Source: Ignatzschineria indica
GTDB lineage: Bacteria; Pseudomonadota; Gammaproteobacteria; Cardiobacteriales; Wohlfahrtiimonadaceae
Reading direction: 5' to 3'
Length of the DNA stretch: 64,000 nucleotides
NCBI RefSeq assembly: GCF_003121925.1
Contig: NZ_QEWR01000003.1
Location: forward strand, 248,001-312,000
Shown here: piece by piece, positions 1 to 7,074 of the stretch
Layout: the number at the start of each line of letters is the position of its first letter
How positions within the stretch are numbered: position 1 is the stretch's first letter
The notes under the pieces: generated by a model
Told to the model about the DNA's origin: nothing
Databases searched by the model: none
What the model saw: only the letters and a program-made list of their open reading frames with translations
Translations under genes and position numbers: made by a program

Positions 1-350
1 AGGTCGTGGAGTATCTCGCTGTTGATATGGGTGCAATAGGTGATGGGCAGACAACCGATGAGTACTCCGTCTCAATCTGTGCCAAAGACTCATCAGGGCC
101 CTATCACTATGCTCTCACAAATCAGATGATCACCTTGGCAAGAGAGAATAAAATTCCACATCAAGTCGATATCTACCCTTTCTATGGGTCCGATGCCTCT
201 GCCGCAATTCGTGCCGGATATGATATTCGTCACGCTTTAATTGGCCCAGGGATTGAATCCTCCCATGCGCAAGAACGAACACATATCGATTCGATGATTG
301 CCACCTTCAATCTGCTCAAAGCTTATGTATCTGCAGAGATGATCGACTAG
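1..350 (+). CDS. M42 family metallopeptidase, C-terminal part (cut by window start)
   Basis: The reading frame is already open at the window edge (codons in frame from base 3), so only about the last 115 residues are present. They match the C-terminal part of M42 (FrvX/YsdC/glutamyl aminopeptidase) enzymes: an AVDMGAIGD segment carrying a metal-binding aspartate, the TNQM...ARENKIPHQ helix, and the GPGIESSHAQERTH segment whose first histidine is a metal ligand, followed by a C-terminal helix ending about 20 residues later, as usual for the family. The family comprises cytoplasmic, cobalt- or zinc-dependent aminopeptidases that form large tetrahedral oligomers. Substrate preference cannot be told from this fragment. 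The GTG at base 6 lies inside the domain and is not the start. Confidence 0.85.
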   Translation, partial: VVEYLAVDMGAIGDGQTTDEYSVSICAKDSSGPYHYALTNQMITLARENKIPHQVDIYPFYGSDASAAIRAGYDIRHALIGPGIESSHAQERTHIDSMIATFNLLKAYVSAEMID

Positions 351-410
351 TGATGCCACTATTTAATCATCGGCTATCGAATATCAATCATCGAGTATCA
401 AATATCGAAG

Positions 411-446
411 GCTGATGGTTGATCATTGATGGTTGATCACTGATGA
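411..446. repeat. Degenerate tandem repeat in M42-yicC spacer
   Basis: About two and a half copies of a GATGGTTGATCA-like unit lie in the 176-base spacer between the M42 gene and yicC. A looser ATCGAATATCAATC-type repetition precedes it at about 372-408. No gene is seen in this spacer. Confidence 0.55.
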
Positions 447-526
447 GTGAAGAAAAAGATAGAAAAATAGAATAGATGGCAATCCATCAACAGAAAATAG
501 AACCGCTTAAAAAATAAAGGATAATT

Positions 527-1393
527 ATGTTACGTTCCATGACGGGATTTGCCCGCGAAACCACAACTAGCGATATTGGCCAATTGAGTCTTGAGATTCG
601 CAGTGTTAATAGTCGCTATTTAGACCCGACTTTCAAGATGCCGGAACTCTTAAGAGCTTTAGAGCCAGAATTGAGAGAGCGCTTGCAAAAAGCAGTATCT
701 CGCGGAAAGGTTGAGGTCGGTATTCGTATCAACTTTGATGATGCAGAGAGCCATCATCTTACCTTTAATGAGCAAGCTGCTAAAGAGATCTTAGCGATTC
801 ATGAGAGTGCAAATGCCCTTTTAGGAAAAAAAGGGGAACTTACAGCATTAGAGCTCATTCAACTTCCCGGCGTTATGCGCCCTACTTCACTCGATGCCGA
901 ATCGATTAAAGAGAAGCTCTTTGAACTCTTTGATCATGCTATTCTCGCCTTTTTAGCCAATAGAGAACGTGAAGGGGAAAGATTGAAAGAGATGATGCTC
1001 GATCGCCTCAACCAGATGGAAGTATTAGTTGAAAAAGCTAAAGAGCAGCGTCCAATCGCAATTGAGAAGATTGAAGAGCGCCTCCTCTCTCGATTAGAGA
1101 AATTAGAGATCGAACATGATCCGCAACGCTTTGAACAAGAGCTTGTCTATATCACTCAACGTCTCGATATTGATGAGGAGATTGATCGTTTAACGGCACA
1201 TATTGCAGAGATGCGAGATGTCTTCAATCGCAAAGAGCCCGTAGGACGCCGACTCGACTTCCTCACCCAAGAGCTCAATCGCGAAGCGAATACTTTAGGC
1301 TCAAAGTCACAAGATGTGATCCTCACACAGATCGGTGTTGACCTCAAAGTATTAATTGAACAGATTCGTGAACAGATTCAAAACATCGAGTAA
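527..1393 (+). CDS. yicC: YicC/YloC family endoribonuclease
   Basis: 288 residues, the normal length for YicC. It begins with the family signature MLRSMTGFAR, has the SVNSRYLD block near residue 30, and ends with the conserved GRRLDFLTQELNREANTL...SK segment followed by a C-terminal helical tail. E. coli YicC is a ribonuclease linked to stress responses and sRNA (RyhB) decay; other family members were first described as stress-induced proteins. Start ATG is preceded by AAAGGATAATT, a good ribosome-binding site. In many bacteria gmk follows yicC; here a tRNA-Arg follows instead, so that linkage is broken. Confidence 0.93.
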   Translation: MLRSMTGFARETTTSDIGQLSLEIRSVNSRYLDPTFKMPELLRALEPELRERLQKAVSRGKVEVGIRINFDDAESHHLTFNEQAAKEILAIHESANALLGKKGELTALELIQLPGVMRPTSLDAESIKEKLFELFDHAILAFLANREREGERLKEMMLDRLNQMEVLVEKAKEQRPIAIEKIEERLLSRLEKLEIEHDPQRFEQELVYITQRLDIDEEIDRLTAHIAEMRDVFNRKEPVGRRLDFLTQELNREANTLGSKSQDVILTQIGVDLKVLIEQIREQIQNIE

Positions 1394-1405
1394 ACGAAAA
1401 CATTA

Positions 1406-1434
1406 TTCCCATCATCTCTATTCAATGTTATAAT
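1406..1434 (+). promoter_or_regulatory. Sigma-70 promoter for tRNA-Arg
   Basis: A perfect -10 box TATAAT (1429-1434) stands 17 bases downstream of TTCCCA (4 of 6 match to the -35 consensus). Predicted start of transcription near 1441, 7 bases before the tRNA. Confidence 0.65.
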
Positions 1435-1447
1435 AGCTCACTTTAAA

Positions 1448-1524
1448 GCGCCTATAGCTCAGTTGGATAGAGTGTTGGTTTCCGAAACCAAAGGTCAGAG
1501 GTTCGATCCCTCTTAGGCGCGCCA
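1448..1524 (+). tRNA. tRNA-Arg (anticodon CCG)
   Basis: 77-nt cloverleaf. Acceptor arms GCGCCTA (1448-1454) and TAGGCGC (1514-1520) pair perfectly; anticodon stem TTGGT/ACCAA encloses loop TTCCGAA, giving anticodon CCG for codon CGG. The T-loop GTTCGATCC is canonical and the CCA end is encoded (1522-1524). tRNA genes are common integration sites, and the DNA downstream looks like a decayed integrated element. Confidence 0.97.
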
Positions 1525-1534
1525 GACGTTTAAT

Positions 1535-1583
1535 AGCCCCGAATATCAGACTATAGCAAAGGTTAGATATTACGGGGCTTTTC
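1535..1583 (+). terminator. Rho-independent terminator after tRNA-Arg
   Basis: AGCCCCG (1535-1541) pairs with CGGGGCT (1573-1579), with additional pairing of GAATATC with GATATT inside, followed by TTTTC. Confidence 0.7.
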
Positions 1584-1660
1584 ATTGACTTAGAGTCACC
1601 ATTTAATCTTTATTAATGAGCTGTAATCATAGAAAATAAGAACTAATGGTAGTAAAATAG

Positions 1661-1695
1661 GTAGTAAGATTTAATAAAACAGAGGATCTTACTAC
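1661..1695. repeat. Perfect 10-bp inverted repeat
   Basis: GTAGTAAGAT (1661-1670) and its exact reverse complement ATCTTACTAC (1686-1695) flank a 15-base spacer. A partial direct copy (GGTAGTAA) lies just upstream at about 1648-1655. It could be a recombinase or regulator site, or a weak hairpin; it has no T-run after it. Confidence 0.5.
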
Positions 1696-1960
1696 TATTA
1701 TGACCAAAATAATCAAACCTCTTATTATTAGTTAAGATATCTAAAGTATCTTTTATAGCCAATAAGTTATACGTTTTATTACGATAGAAGAGCAACCTCA
1801 TAATTCAAATTGGCTCCACTAAAAATCGAACAAAATAATACCCTCAAAAACATCCTCTTTTGATGGACAAGCTTCATGGACAAATGCGACAGAAAGAGCG
1901 CTTAAAGAAGCGGGTATTTCGTTGATTTAACTGAAAGGAGATGTTATCGCTAACATTAAC

Positions 1961-2122
1961 ATGGAAAGCGCTGAAGCATTGAGAAAAGCGTGGAAAGAGA
2001 AGGTTAAAGCTGATCCTACATTAACGTGCGATCACCCGAATCGAAGAAAAGAAAAATATATGGGTCAAGATACAGGGGATCGGGTATGCATTGTATGCGG
2101 AGATGCTATATACCGTCTGTAA
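1961..2122 (+). CDS. Small zinc-ribbon-like protein (possible gene fragment)
   Basis: 53 codons from ATG 1961. The C-terminal half has the metal-knuckle pattern C-D-H-P ... C-I-V-C-G-D (one Cys/His pair, then CxxC, about 20 residues apart), typical of small zinc-binding proteins on mobile elements; the N-terminal half is a charged helix. An AAAGGAG lies at 1934-1940, but 20 bases from this ATG, which is too far to be ideal; an ATG 6 bases after it is in another frame and stops after 13 codons. The frame immediately upstream (ending near 1930) also looks protein-like, so this may be the tail of a frameshifted gene. Family not recognised. Confidence 0.45.
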   Translation: MESAEALRKAWKEKVKADPTLTCDHPNRRKEKYMGQDTGDRVCIVCGDAIYRL

Positions 2123-2157
2123 GATAACAGATTAAAATACCTCCATTAATTCAAAAT

Positions 2158-2179
2158 AAGCCCCTCACTCGAGGGGCTT
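2158..2179 (+). terminator. Stem-loop, possible terminator
   Basis: AAGCCCCTC and GAGGGGCTT form a perfect 9-bp stem with a 4-base loop. It is followed by a pyrimidine tract (CTCTCT) and not a clean T-run, so termination efficiency is uncertain. It follows the small zinc-ribbon ORF. Confidence 0.5.
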
Positions 2180-2467
2180 CTCTCTATCTATAACACTTTA
2201 TGCTGATGTTTTCGCTCTACTTCTTGTAGCATAAGCGCCACGGCAGTGATTATTCTACCAAAAGAAAAAGCTATTAATCGCAATGACTAATAGCTTTCTT
2301 TCATATCTACTGTAAAAGCCCACACCTTTTTATAATTGCGCTATCTTTGAATTTTTATAGTCTCAAAATAGTAAATATAGTTTATAACTTGTTGTTTTAT
2401 TTAAATTTAAATATAGAATATTAAAAGGAATATTTAAATACAAACTAATTAGGATAAGGGGCTATAC

Positions 2468-2755
2468 ATGAGGGTTTTGACAACATCTTTCATGTTCATC
2501 ATTCTATTATCTCTTTCAAGCTTTGCATTCGCGCAGAGTGATGATGAGATTAAAAACATCATTATTAAACAATCTATCGCTTCTTATCCTGGAAATTGTC
2601 CATGCCCCTACAATTCAGCTAAAAATGGTAGTCGTTGCGGAAAACGTAGTGCTTATAACAAAAGAGGCGGTTATGCGCCTAAATGTTATCCTGAAGATAT
2701 CTCTCCTCAAGAATTAAGAGAATGGAAACAACGAAACCAATCTCGTAAAAAATAG
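2468..2755 (+). CDS. Small secreted Cys-rich protein (CPCPY...RCGKRSAY type)
   Basis: 95 residues. Residues 1-22 are a clear Sec signal peptide (hydrophobic core, predicted cut after FAFA-Q). The mature part carries the block SYPGNCPCPYN...G.RCGKRSAYNKRGGYAPKCYP, which I recognise as a recurring motif of small periplasmic hypothetical proteins in Proteobacteria; its four cysteines may form disulphides or bind metal. A basic tail (QRNQSRKK) ends the protein. Start is supported by AAGGGG 10 bases upstream of ATG. No function is known to me. It sits alone in the AT-rich stretch beside a phage-type repressor, so it may be accessory-element cargo. Confidence 0.75.
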   Translation: MRVLTTSFMFIILLSLSSFAFAQSDDEIKNIIIKQSIASYPGNCPCPYNSAKNGSRCGKRSAYNKRGGYAPKCYPEDISPQELREWKQRNQSRKK

Positions 2756-2887
2756 AAGACCTACCTCACCAATTATTGATCGATTCTGCTTAAAGTTTTA
2801 AGTGTTTTTAAAGCACCATCTCACCATCAAAATGCTTCTTTTATCCCCCCTTTTCACAGCAAAAGCATCTAATTCCCCTCTATTTCA

Positions 2888-2953
2888 TTATATTTATGTA
2901 ATTGAGTGCGCAATTGATTGACCATTGCAACTATATAATTTACATTTATGTGT
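2888..2953. promoter_or_regulatory. Candidate operators upstream of the S24 repressor
   Basis: Two near-copies of TTACATTTATGTAA: TTATATTTATGTAA at 2888-2901 and TTACATTTATGTGT at 2940-2953, the second ending 20 bases before the repressor start. A perfect two-fold version, TTACAT-AA-ATGTAA, lies at 3869-3882 on the other side of the gene. Placement on both sides of a LexA/CI-type gene suggests autoregulatory binding sites. The stretch is AT-rich, so chance similarity is not excluded. Confidence 0.4.
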
Positions 2954-2973
2954 TAACTAGAGAGGTGTTAAAA

Positions 2974-3630
2974 ATGAAAGAAGCAGCAAGAATTAGAGCA
3001 GAAAACTTAAAAGCATGGATTGATCGCTATTACGGGGGGAAACAGGCTGCCTTTATTGAGAAGACCGGGATGAATCAAGGGGAACTTTCGGCACTCATTA
3101 ATGGTCGTCGTGTTTTTGGAGAGCGAAAGGCGCGTTCTATCGAAGAGTTAGCAGAGATGCCCAATATGTATCTCGAACAGACGGAAGAGCCCGATGTTCC
3201 TATCAATCCTGCCGCGCTACAAGGCATGATCCCGGTGATCTCTTGGGTGGCAGCGGGTCATTTTAGTGATGCAGGCCAAATTCCAGCAGATGATCTTATT
3301 AAGTGGGTTCCCTGCCCTGCGCCCCATAGCAAAGGAACTTTTGCCCTTAAGGTCTCCGGCATTAGCATGATGAATCCTAATGGTAGCCCCTCTTTTGAAG
3401 ATGGCGATATTATCTTTGTCGATCCTGCGAAGATGCCAGAAAACAAATCATGTGTCATTGTGACACTAGAAGGGAGTGATAGCGCTACATTCAAGCAATT
3501 GGTCATTGAACCAGATGGTAAAAAATATATTATCCCTCTCAATCCTAACTGGGGCGATAAGCCGATAGAGATTCGTGAGAATGCCTCTATCAATGGTGTT
3601 GTGATCGGAAAATGGGTCGATATCTGCTAA
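2974..3630 (+). CDS. Phage-type transcriptional repressor, HTH plus S24 peptidase domain
   Basis: 218 residues from ATG 2974, chosen because AGAGGTG stands 7 bases upstream; an in-frame ATG at 2902 lies in the candidate operator DNA and lacks a ribosome site. Residues about 1-65 form a helix-turn-helix (KQAAFIEKTGMNQGELSALI). Residues about 85-215 are a LexA/CI-like S24 domain: WVAAG lies at the expected cleavage region (Ala-Gly), the nucleophile is the serine in SGISMMNP, and the general-base lysine is in ATFKQL. Both catalytic residues are present, so the protein could still undergo RecA-stimulated self-cleavage. Such proteins keep prophages silent; here no structural phage genes are near, so it is a survivor of a decayed element or a recruited regulator. 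Confidence 0.85.
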   Translation: MKEAARIRAENLKAWIDRYYGGKQAAFIEKTGMNQGELSALINGRRVFGERKARSIEELAEMPNMYLEQTEEPDVPINPAALQGMIPVISWVAAGHFSDAGQIPADDLIKWVPCPAPHSKGTFALKVSGISMMNPNGSPSFEDGDIIFVDPAKMPENKSCVIVTLEGSDSATFKQLVIEPDGKKYIIPLNPNWGDKPIEIRENASINGVVIGKWVDIC

Positions 3631-3843
3631 TACTTAGAAAAGCAGATATCGCTCGATCCTTTCGAACGTTTGATCGTTTGATCTACTCTTCATTGCATCA
3701 ATAAGATTGATTATTCCTCCACTTCTCTTTATCACTATTCTTATTTACCACTTTTAAATATGTAACATCTTGCAGTTAATCTCCTTTTATTACAATCAGT
3801 TACAATTTCAGCATCTAAAATCGTAAAAGTTTTATCAGAAATA

Positions 3844-3882
3844 TTACAAATATGTATTGCAATAACCATTACATAAATGTAA
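3844..3882. promoter_or_regulatory. Candidate operator pair downstream of the repressor
   Basis: TTACATAAATGTAA (3869-3882) is two-fold symmetric apart from its central 2 bases, and TTACAAATATGTAT (3844-3857) is a weaker copy 25 bases upstream. They resemble the sites before the repressor gene and lie about 110 bases upstream of the next gene (start 3990). The rest of the 359-base gap 3631-3989 is AT-rich and holds no gene that I can see. Confidence 0.35.
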
Positions 3883-3989
3883 TATTTATTACATCAAAGA
3901 TCACATCAAGATCTAACAGCAAAAATGGATAAAAAGTGATTAAGTCGATTCTAAGAGAGCTCAACTGCGTCACTAAAAGGAGAAGAGAG

Positions 3990-4313
3990 ATGTTATTGAC
4001 CGATCTATTAAACTTATTATTGACCCAACGCCAAAAAGAGAATCTTCGTATTAAGAGAGAGCGCCATTTTAACAATGTGCTATTAATCGCCAATGAATTT
4101 AGTGCTGAAACCCCCAAGGCGATTGACGAGAAGATCACAAAAGCAGAGATTCAGCTACAGAAGGCACCTTTTTGGAGACGCAAAGAGCTAAAAGTATTAA
4201 CTGAAGCACTCTATCACGCTCAAAAATTGATTAATCGCCGGCATCAATTGATGCAAAATAGAGAACCTCTCTCTCCTGTTCCTTTCGTTCTACTCAGGAA
4301 GGAAGCAGCATAG
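3990..4313 (+). CDS. Basic hypothetical protein
   Basis: 107 residues from ATG 3990, selected because AAAAGGAG precedes it by about 9 bases; the frame is open further upstream but without a good start. The protein is rich in Lys/Arg (many KRER, RRKE, NRRH clusters) and is predicted mostly alpha-helical, with a short hydrophobic N-terminal run (LLTDLLNLLLTQ) that is not a convincing signal peptide. I recognise no family. Its place after the repressor and a strong terminator after it suggest an independent single-gene unit, possibly controlled by the S24 repressor through the sites at 3844-3882. Confidence 0.6.
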   Translation: MLLTDLLNLLLTQRQKENLRIKRERHFNNVLLIANEFSAETPKAIDEKITKAEIQLQKAPFWRRKELKVLTEALYHAQKLINRRHQLMQNREPLSPVPFVLLRKEAA

Positions 4314-4362
4314 TTCCGAATGAAGCCACTAAGCGCACACTAAAATTTTACACCACAATAAG

Positions 4363-4395
4363 AAGAGGCTGACAAATAGAATGTCAGCCTCTTTT
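4363..4395 (+). terminator. Strong rho-independent terminator
   Basis: AAGAGGCTGACA and TGTCAGCCTCTT form a perfect 12-bp stem around a 7-base loop, followed by TTTT. The A-run on the other side makes it usable for the minus-strand lipoprotein gene as well. Confidence 0.9.
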
Positions 4396-4478
4396 GGTTC
4401 TAGTTTTAAATCAAAGTTTTAAATCAAAGTATTAATTCCAAGTTTTGATTCTAAGCTTTGAGCTTACTATTGAAGCGA

Positions 4479-5366
4479 CTACTCTCCAATATGCTTTCCA
4501 AAATTGGTGCTGCTTCCCATACCTTTTTCAATAAAGGCCGCTTCAATTTGAGAGCAAGGCGTTGTCTCTCTAATCTTACGCTTCGCATTGCGCTTCTCAG
4601 TAGCAGTTAAACCACTATTACGGTCAACTTTCGCCATACGATCTACACAACGATTATATCCAGAGATAAAGAGCGCTCGATCCTGCTTATATTGCTCAAC
4701 TGCAAGATTATTTTTCTCTTTCCAAACGCGTTTCCAGATATCACAATCTGCCGTCGCGGCATGGCTTTCAGCACAAAACTGTGGATGGATCGCTTGTAGC
4801 TCCATCAATGAGAGCGGCATTAACATCTCATAGCTCTTCTCATCTCTCACATCTTTCCATAATTGGCAAAGTGTCGATTCTGTTGGATTTTTGCCACAAA
4901 ATTGGTGCTCATGACGATAGAGATTATCTAAGTTCTCTTCAAAAAGAACCTTTTTTCCCTCAATCTTTGCCCTCTTTACCAATTTATTAAAGGCATTACA
5001 CTCAACCTTTTCATGTGCCGTGGTCGCTTCATTACAAGCCATAGCATCGTAAACTGAGAGCACTTCTTGCCAATTTTTCTCGCCATGCTCACGCTCAAGT
5101 CTCGCTTCAATCTCCGAGAAGTGCTCCATCTCTTGATCTAAAGCAGCTTGATCTAAAGCTTTCTGTGCTGCGATACAAGCTTGATCATTTTCCACTAACG
5201 CAACCCCCTTTTCTCCCCCTTTTTTACGGGCATTATCAAGGCGTTTCTCACAATTTTTGACCATATCTTGGGCTTTATTTAGATGCTTCATATAGTACGC
5301 TTCATCATGGTCCCCGCATGCTGCAAGCCCTAATACTAAACCCACTACTATCGCAATTTTTTTCAT
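4479..5366 (-). CDS. Lipoprotein with EexN-like N-terminal region
   Basis: 295 residues. The signal peptide ends in lipobox GLAAC (Cys17), so the mature protein should be lipid-anchored. The segment right after it (EAYYMKHLNKAQDMVKNC...ACIAAQKA) follows the pattern of EexN entry-exclusion lipoproteins of conjugative plasmids, which block mating-pair uptake of a second plasmid. EexN proteins are usually under 100 residues, so the remaining 200 residues, charged, helical and with about eight further cysteines, are an extension or a different family. Start ATG has a GAAGG-type ribosome site 10 bases upstream. Located next to element remnants; cargo origin is plausible but not shown. Confidence 0.7.
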   Translation of the reverse strand: MKKIAIVVGLVLGLAACGDHDEAYYMKHLNKAQDMVKNCEKRLDNARKKGGEKGVALVENDQACIAAQKALDQAALDQEMEHFSEIEARLEREHGEKNWQEVLSVYDAMACNEATTAHEKVECNAFNKLVKRAKIEGKKVLFEENLDNLYRHEHQFCGKNPTESTLCQLWKDVRDEKSYEMLMPLSLMELQAIHPQFCAESHAATADCDIWKRVWKEKNNLAVEQYKQDRALFISGYNRCVDRMAKVDRNSGLTATEKRNAKRKIRETTPCSQIEAAFIEKGMGSSTNFGKHIGE

Positions 5367-5832
5367 CTCTCTTTGCCTTCTATTTTAAGTACAATGGATA
5401 AGCGAATCAGTGATCAAAATGCTTTGATCTTCAACATAGCTCTCTTCCTAAAGAGAAGGGGAGAAACTACGTTGCCCTTAATCTGATTCGCTCCTTGTCT
5501 CTCTTTACGTAACACTTAGCCGTAATACTTAACGTAATATTTACAGTAAAACCTAACTGTAATTATTTTATTAATATTTACATATTATAGATAATCACAT
5601 CTTAAATAGAAAGGTAGAACCCGCTAAAAGCTATATAGATCAAGCTTCCTAGCAACCAAAAGAGGCTGAAAGATCCTCTGATAAAGAGTGATAAAAAAAA
5701 GTATTTTACTTCCTCTTTCTACTTTGAAAATGCTCTGCTACAGTGGAGAGACACTTTTGATTTAGATCACAAATCCCTAAAAGGATAGATCACTCTATTC
5801 GCCCTAATTCCTCTTTTCTCTGAGCACAGACC
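5367..5832. other. Gene-free divergent spacer
   Basis: 466 bases between the EexN-like lipoprotein gene (minus) and the AEC transporter gene (plus). It should hold both promoters. Apart from the CRP/FNR-like site at 5756-5771 I see only AT-rich sequence with the loose repetition ACTTAGCCGTAATACTTAA in 5510-5560. Confidence 0.6.
5756..5771. promoter_or_regulatory. CRP- or FNR-like site
   Basis: TTTGATTTAGATCACA has one mismatch to the CRP pattern TGTGA-N6-TCACA, and inside it TTGATTTAGATCAC has one mismatch to the FNR pattern TTGAT-N4-ATCAA. It lies 62 bases upstream of the AEC transporter start, where an activator would sit. Which factor, if any, binds cannot be decided from sequence. Confidence 0.4.
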
Positions 5833-6777
5833 ATGACACTCTTTCTACATGCCTTTGCGACCCAATTTTACGCCCTTCTACCCTTTTTTATTCTGATCGC
5901 AACCGGCTATATTCTAGTCCGCGTCTTCCGTTGGAGTAATACCTTTACGGAAGGATTAACGCGTTTTCTCTTCAATTTGGCAATCCCGGTGATGCTCTTT
6001 GGAGTGATGAGTCGCTTTCATACTCAAGAGGAGATGGACCCGCGTCTGATTATTGCCTATTTCGGCGCCTCTTTTATCCTCTTCTTTATTGCACAAATCT
6101 ATGTCAAGTGGATCTTAAAACGGAGTGCGCAAGAGGCGGCTGTCTTTGGAATGGGTGGCATCTTCTCCAATAATGTGATGATTGGAATTCCCCTTATTAT
6201 GCTCTTTATGGGAAGTGAGGCGATTGCAGTATCGGCACTGGTAATCTCCTTCAATGCGCTTCTTCTTTGGAGTTTAGTCTCCGTTGCCATTGAGTGGGCA
6301 GATCATGGATCACTCTCTCTTAAAGGGTTTCTCCTCACCTTCCGTGGCGTTCTTAAAAATCCGATTGTCATCGGCATTATGCTAGGACTTTTAGTGAGCT
6401 TTCTTCAGGTGCCGATGCCAACTTTTGCAACCCATACCATTGAGATGTTCTCTGATATGGTCGCCCCTCTTTCACTTTTAGTACTGGGGATGGGATTAGC
6501 TAAATATCGTCTAGGTGCAAATCTCAAGTTGAGCCTTAATATCACCTTTTTTAAATTAATTCTGCATCCTCTTATCATCTGGGGCGTTGCACTCTTGATG
6601 GGACTTCCTCCCTTTGAGACAAAGGCAATTGTCATTTTAGGCTCCATCGCTACAGGGATGAATGTCTATCTTATGGCCTTAAAATTCCAAGTAATTGAGG
6701 ATGCCGTCGCCTCCAGTATTATCTTAACGACGATCCTCTCTGCCGTTACGACACCTATTATTGTGGTACTTCTCTAG
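5833..6777 (+). CDS. AEC family transporter (auxin efflux carrier type)
   Basis: 314 residues, family-typical, with about ten hydrophobic membrane segments in two five-helix halves. Characteristic features are the N-terminal GYILVRVFRW, the central GGIFSNNVMIGIPL motif and the C-terminal half containing MGLAKYRL and GSIATGMNVYLMALKFQV. Bacterial members export or exchange organic acids such as malate or malonate; the substrate here is unknown. The ribosome site is weak (no clear AGGAGG before ATG 5833). Single gene, possibly controlled through the CRP/FNR-like site upstream. Confidence 0.85.
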   Translation: MTLFLHAFATQFYALLPFFILIATGYILVRVFRWSNTFTEGLTRFLFNLAIPVMLFGVMSRFHTQEEMDPRLIIAYFGASFILFFIAQIYVKWILKRSAQEAAVFGMGGIFSNNVMIGIPLIMLFMGSEAIAVSALVISFNALLLWSLVSVAIEWADHGSLSLKGFLLTFRGVLKNPIVIGIMLGLLVSFLQVPMPTFATHTIEMFSDMVAPLSLLVLGMGLAKYRLGANLKLSLNITFFKLILHPLIIWGVALLMGLPPFETKAIVILGSIATGMNVYLMALKFQVIEDAVASSIILTTILSAVTTPIIVVLL

Positions 6778-7074
6778 AATTTTAACGTCCCTGTCTCAGG
6801 CCCAATTCCTTTCGTTATAAGTTTTAAATAGAGTTTTAAATCGGAATGAGACCTAAGTTATATCAACGTTAGATCGATATTGAGGTCATCATGATATCGG
6901 TGCTACATGAATTTAGAGTCATTACCAAACTCATTCAATATACAAAAATATATGATATCTGTTAAAATAGAGGAGATAGAGCGAGTCTATCACTCATATC
7001 GATCAACTCAACATCGGCTAATTATCGATAGCGATCGAATGATCTATTTTCAACTAGTTAAGAGAGTGACTATT

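Larger units (their letters stand above)
1584..2467. other. AT-rich stretch with remnants, few genes
   Basis: About 880 bases between the tRNA terminator and the next clear gene. It contains a perfect 10-bp inverted repeat (1661-1695), a frame fragment ending near 1930 that translates as TSSFDGQASWTNATERALKE and then stops, a 53-codon ORF (1961-2122) and a hairpin at 2158-2179. The rest is AT-rich and stop-ridden in all frames. I read it as decayed DNA of an integrated element. Confidence 0.5.

Noticed and set aside
2902-2973. Earlier ATG for the S24 repressor
   Set aside because: It lies within the candidate operator DNA and has no ribosome site, whereas 2974 has AGAGGTG at the right distance.
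6907-7074. N-terminal extension of the rhodanese protein
   Set aside because: The upstream frame has no ribosome site and would bury the signal peptide 56 residues into the protein.
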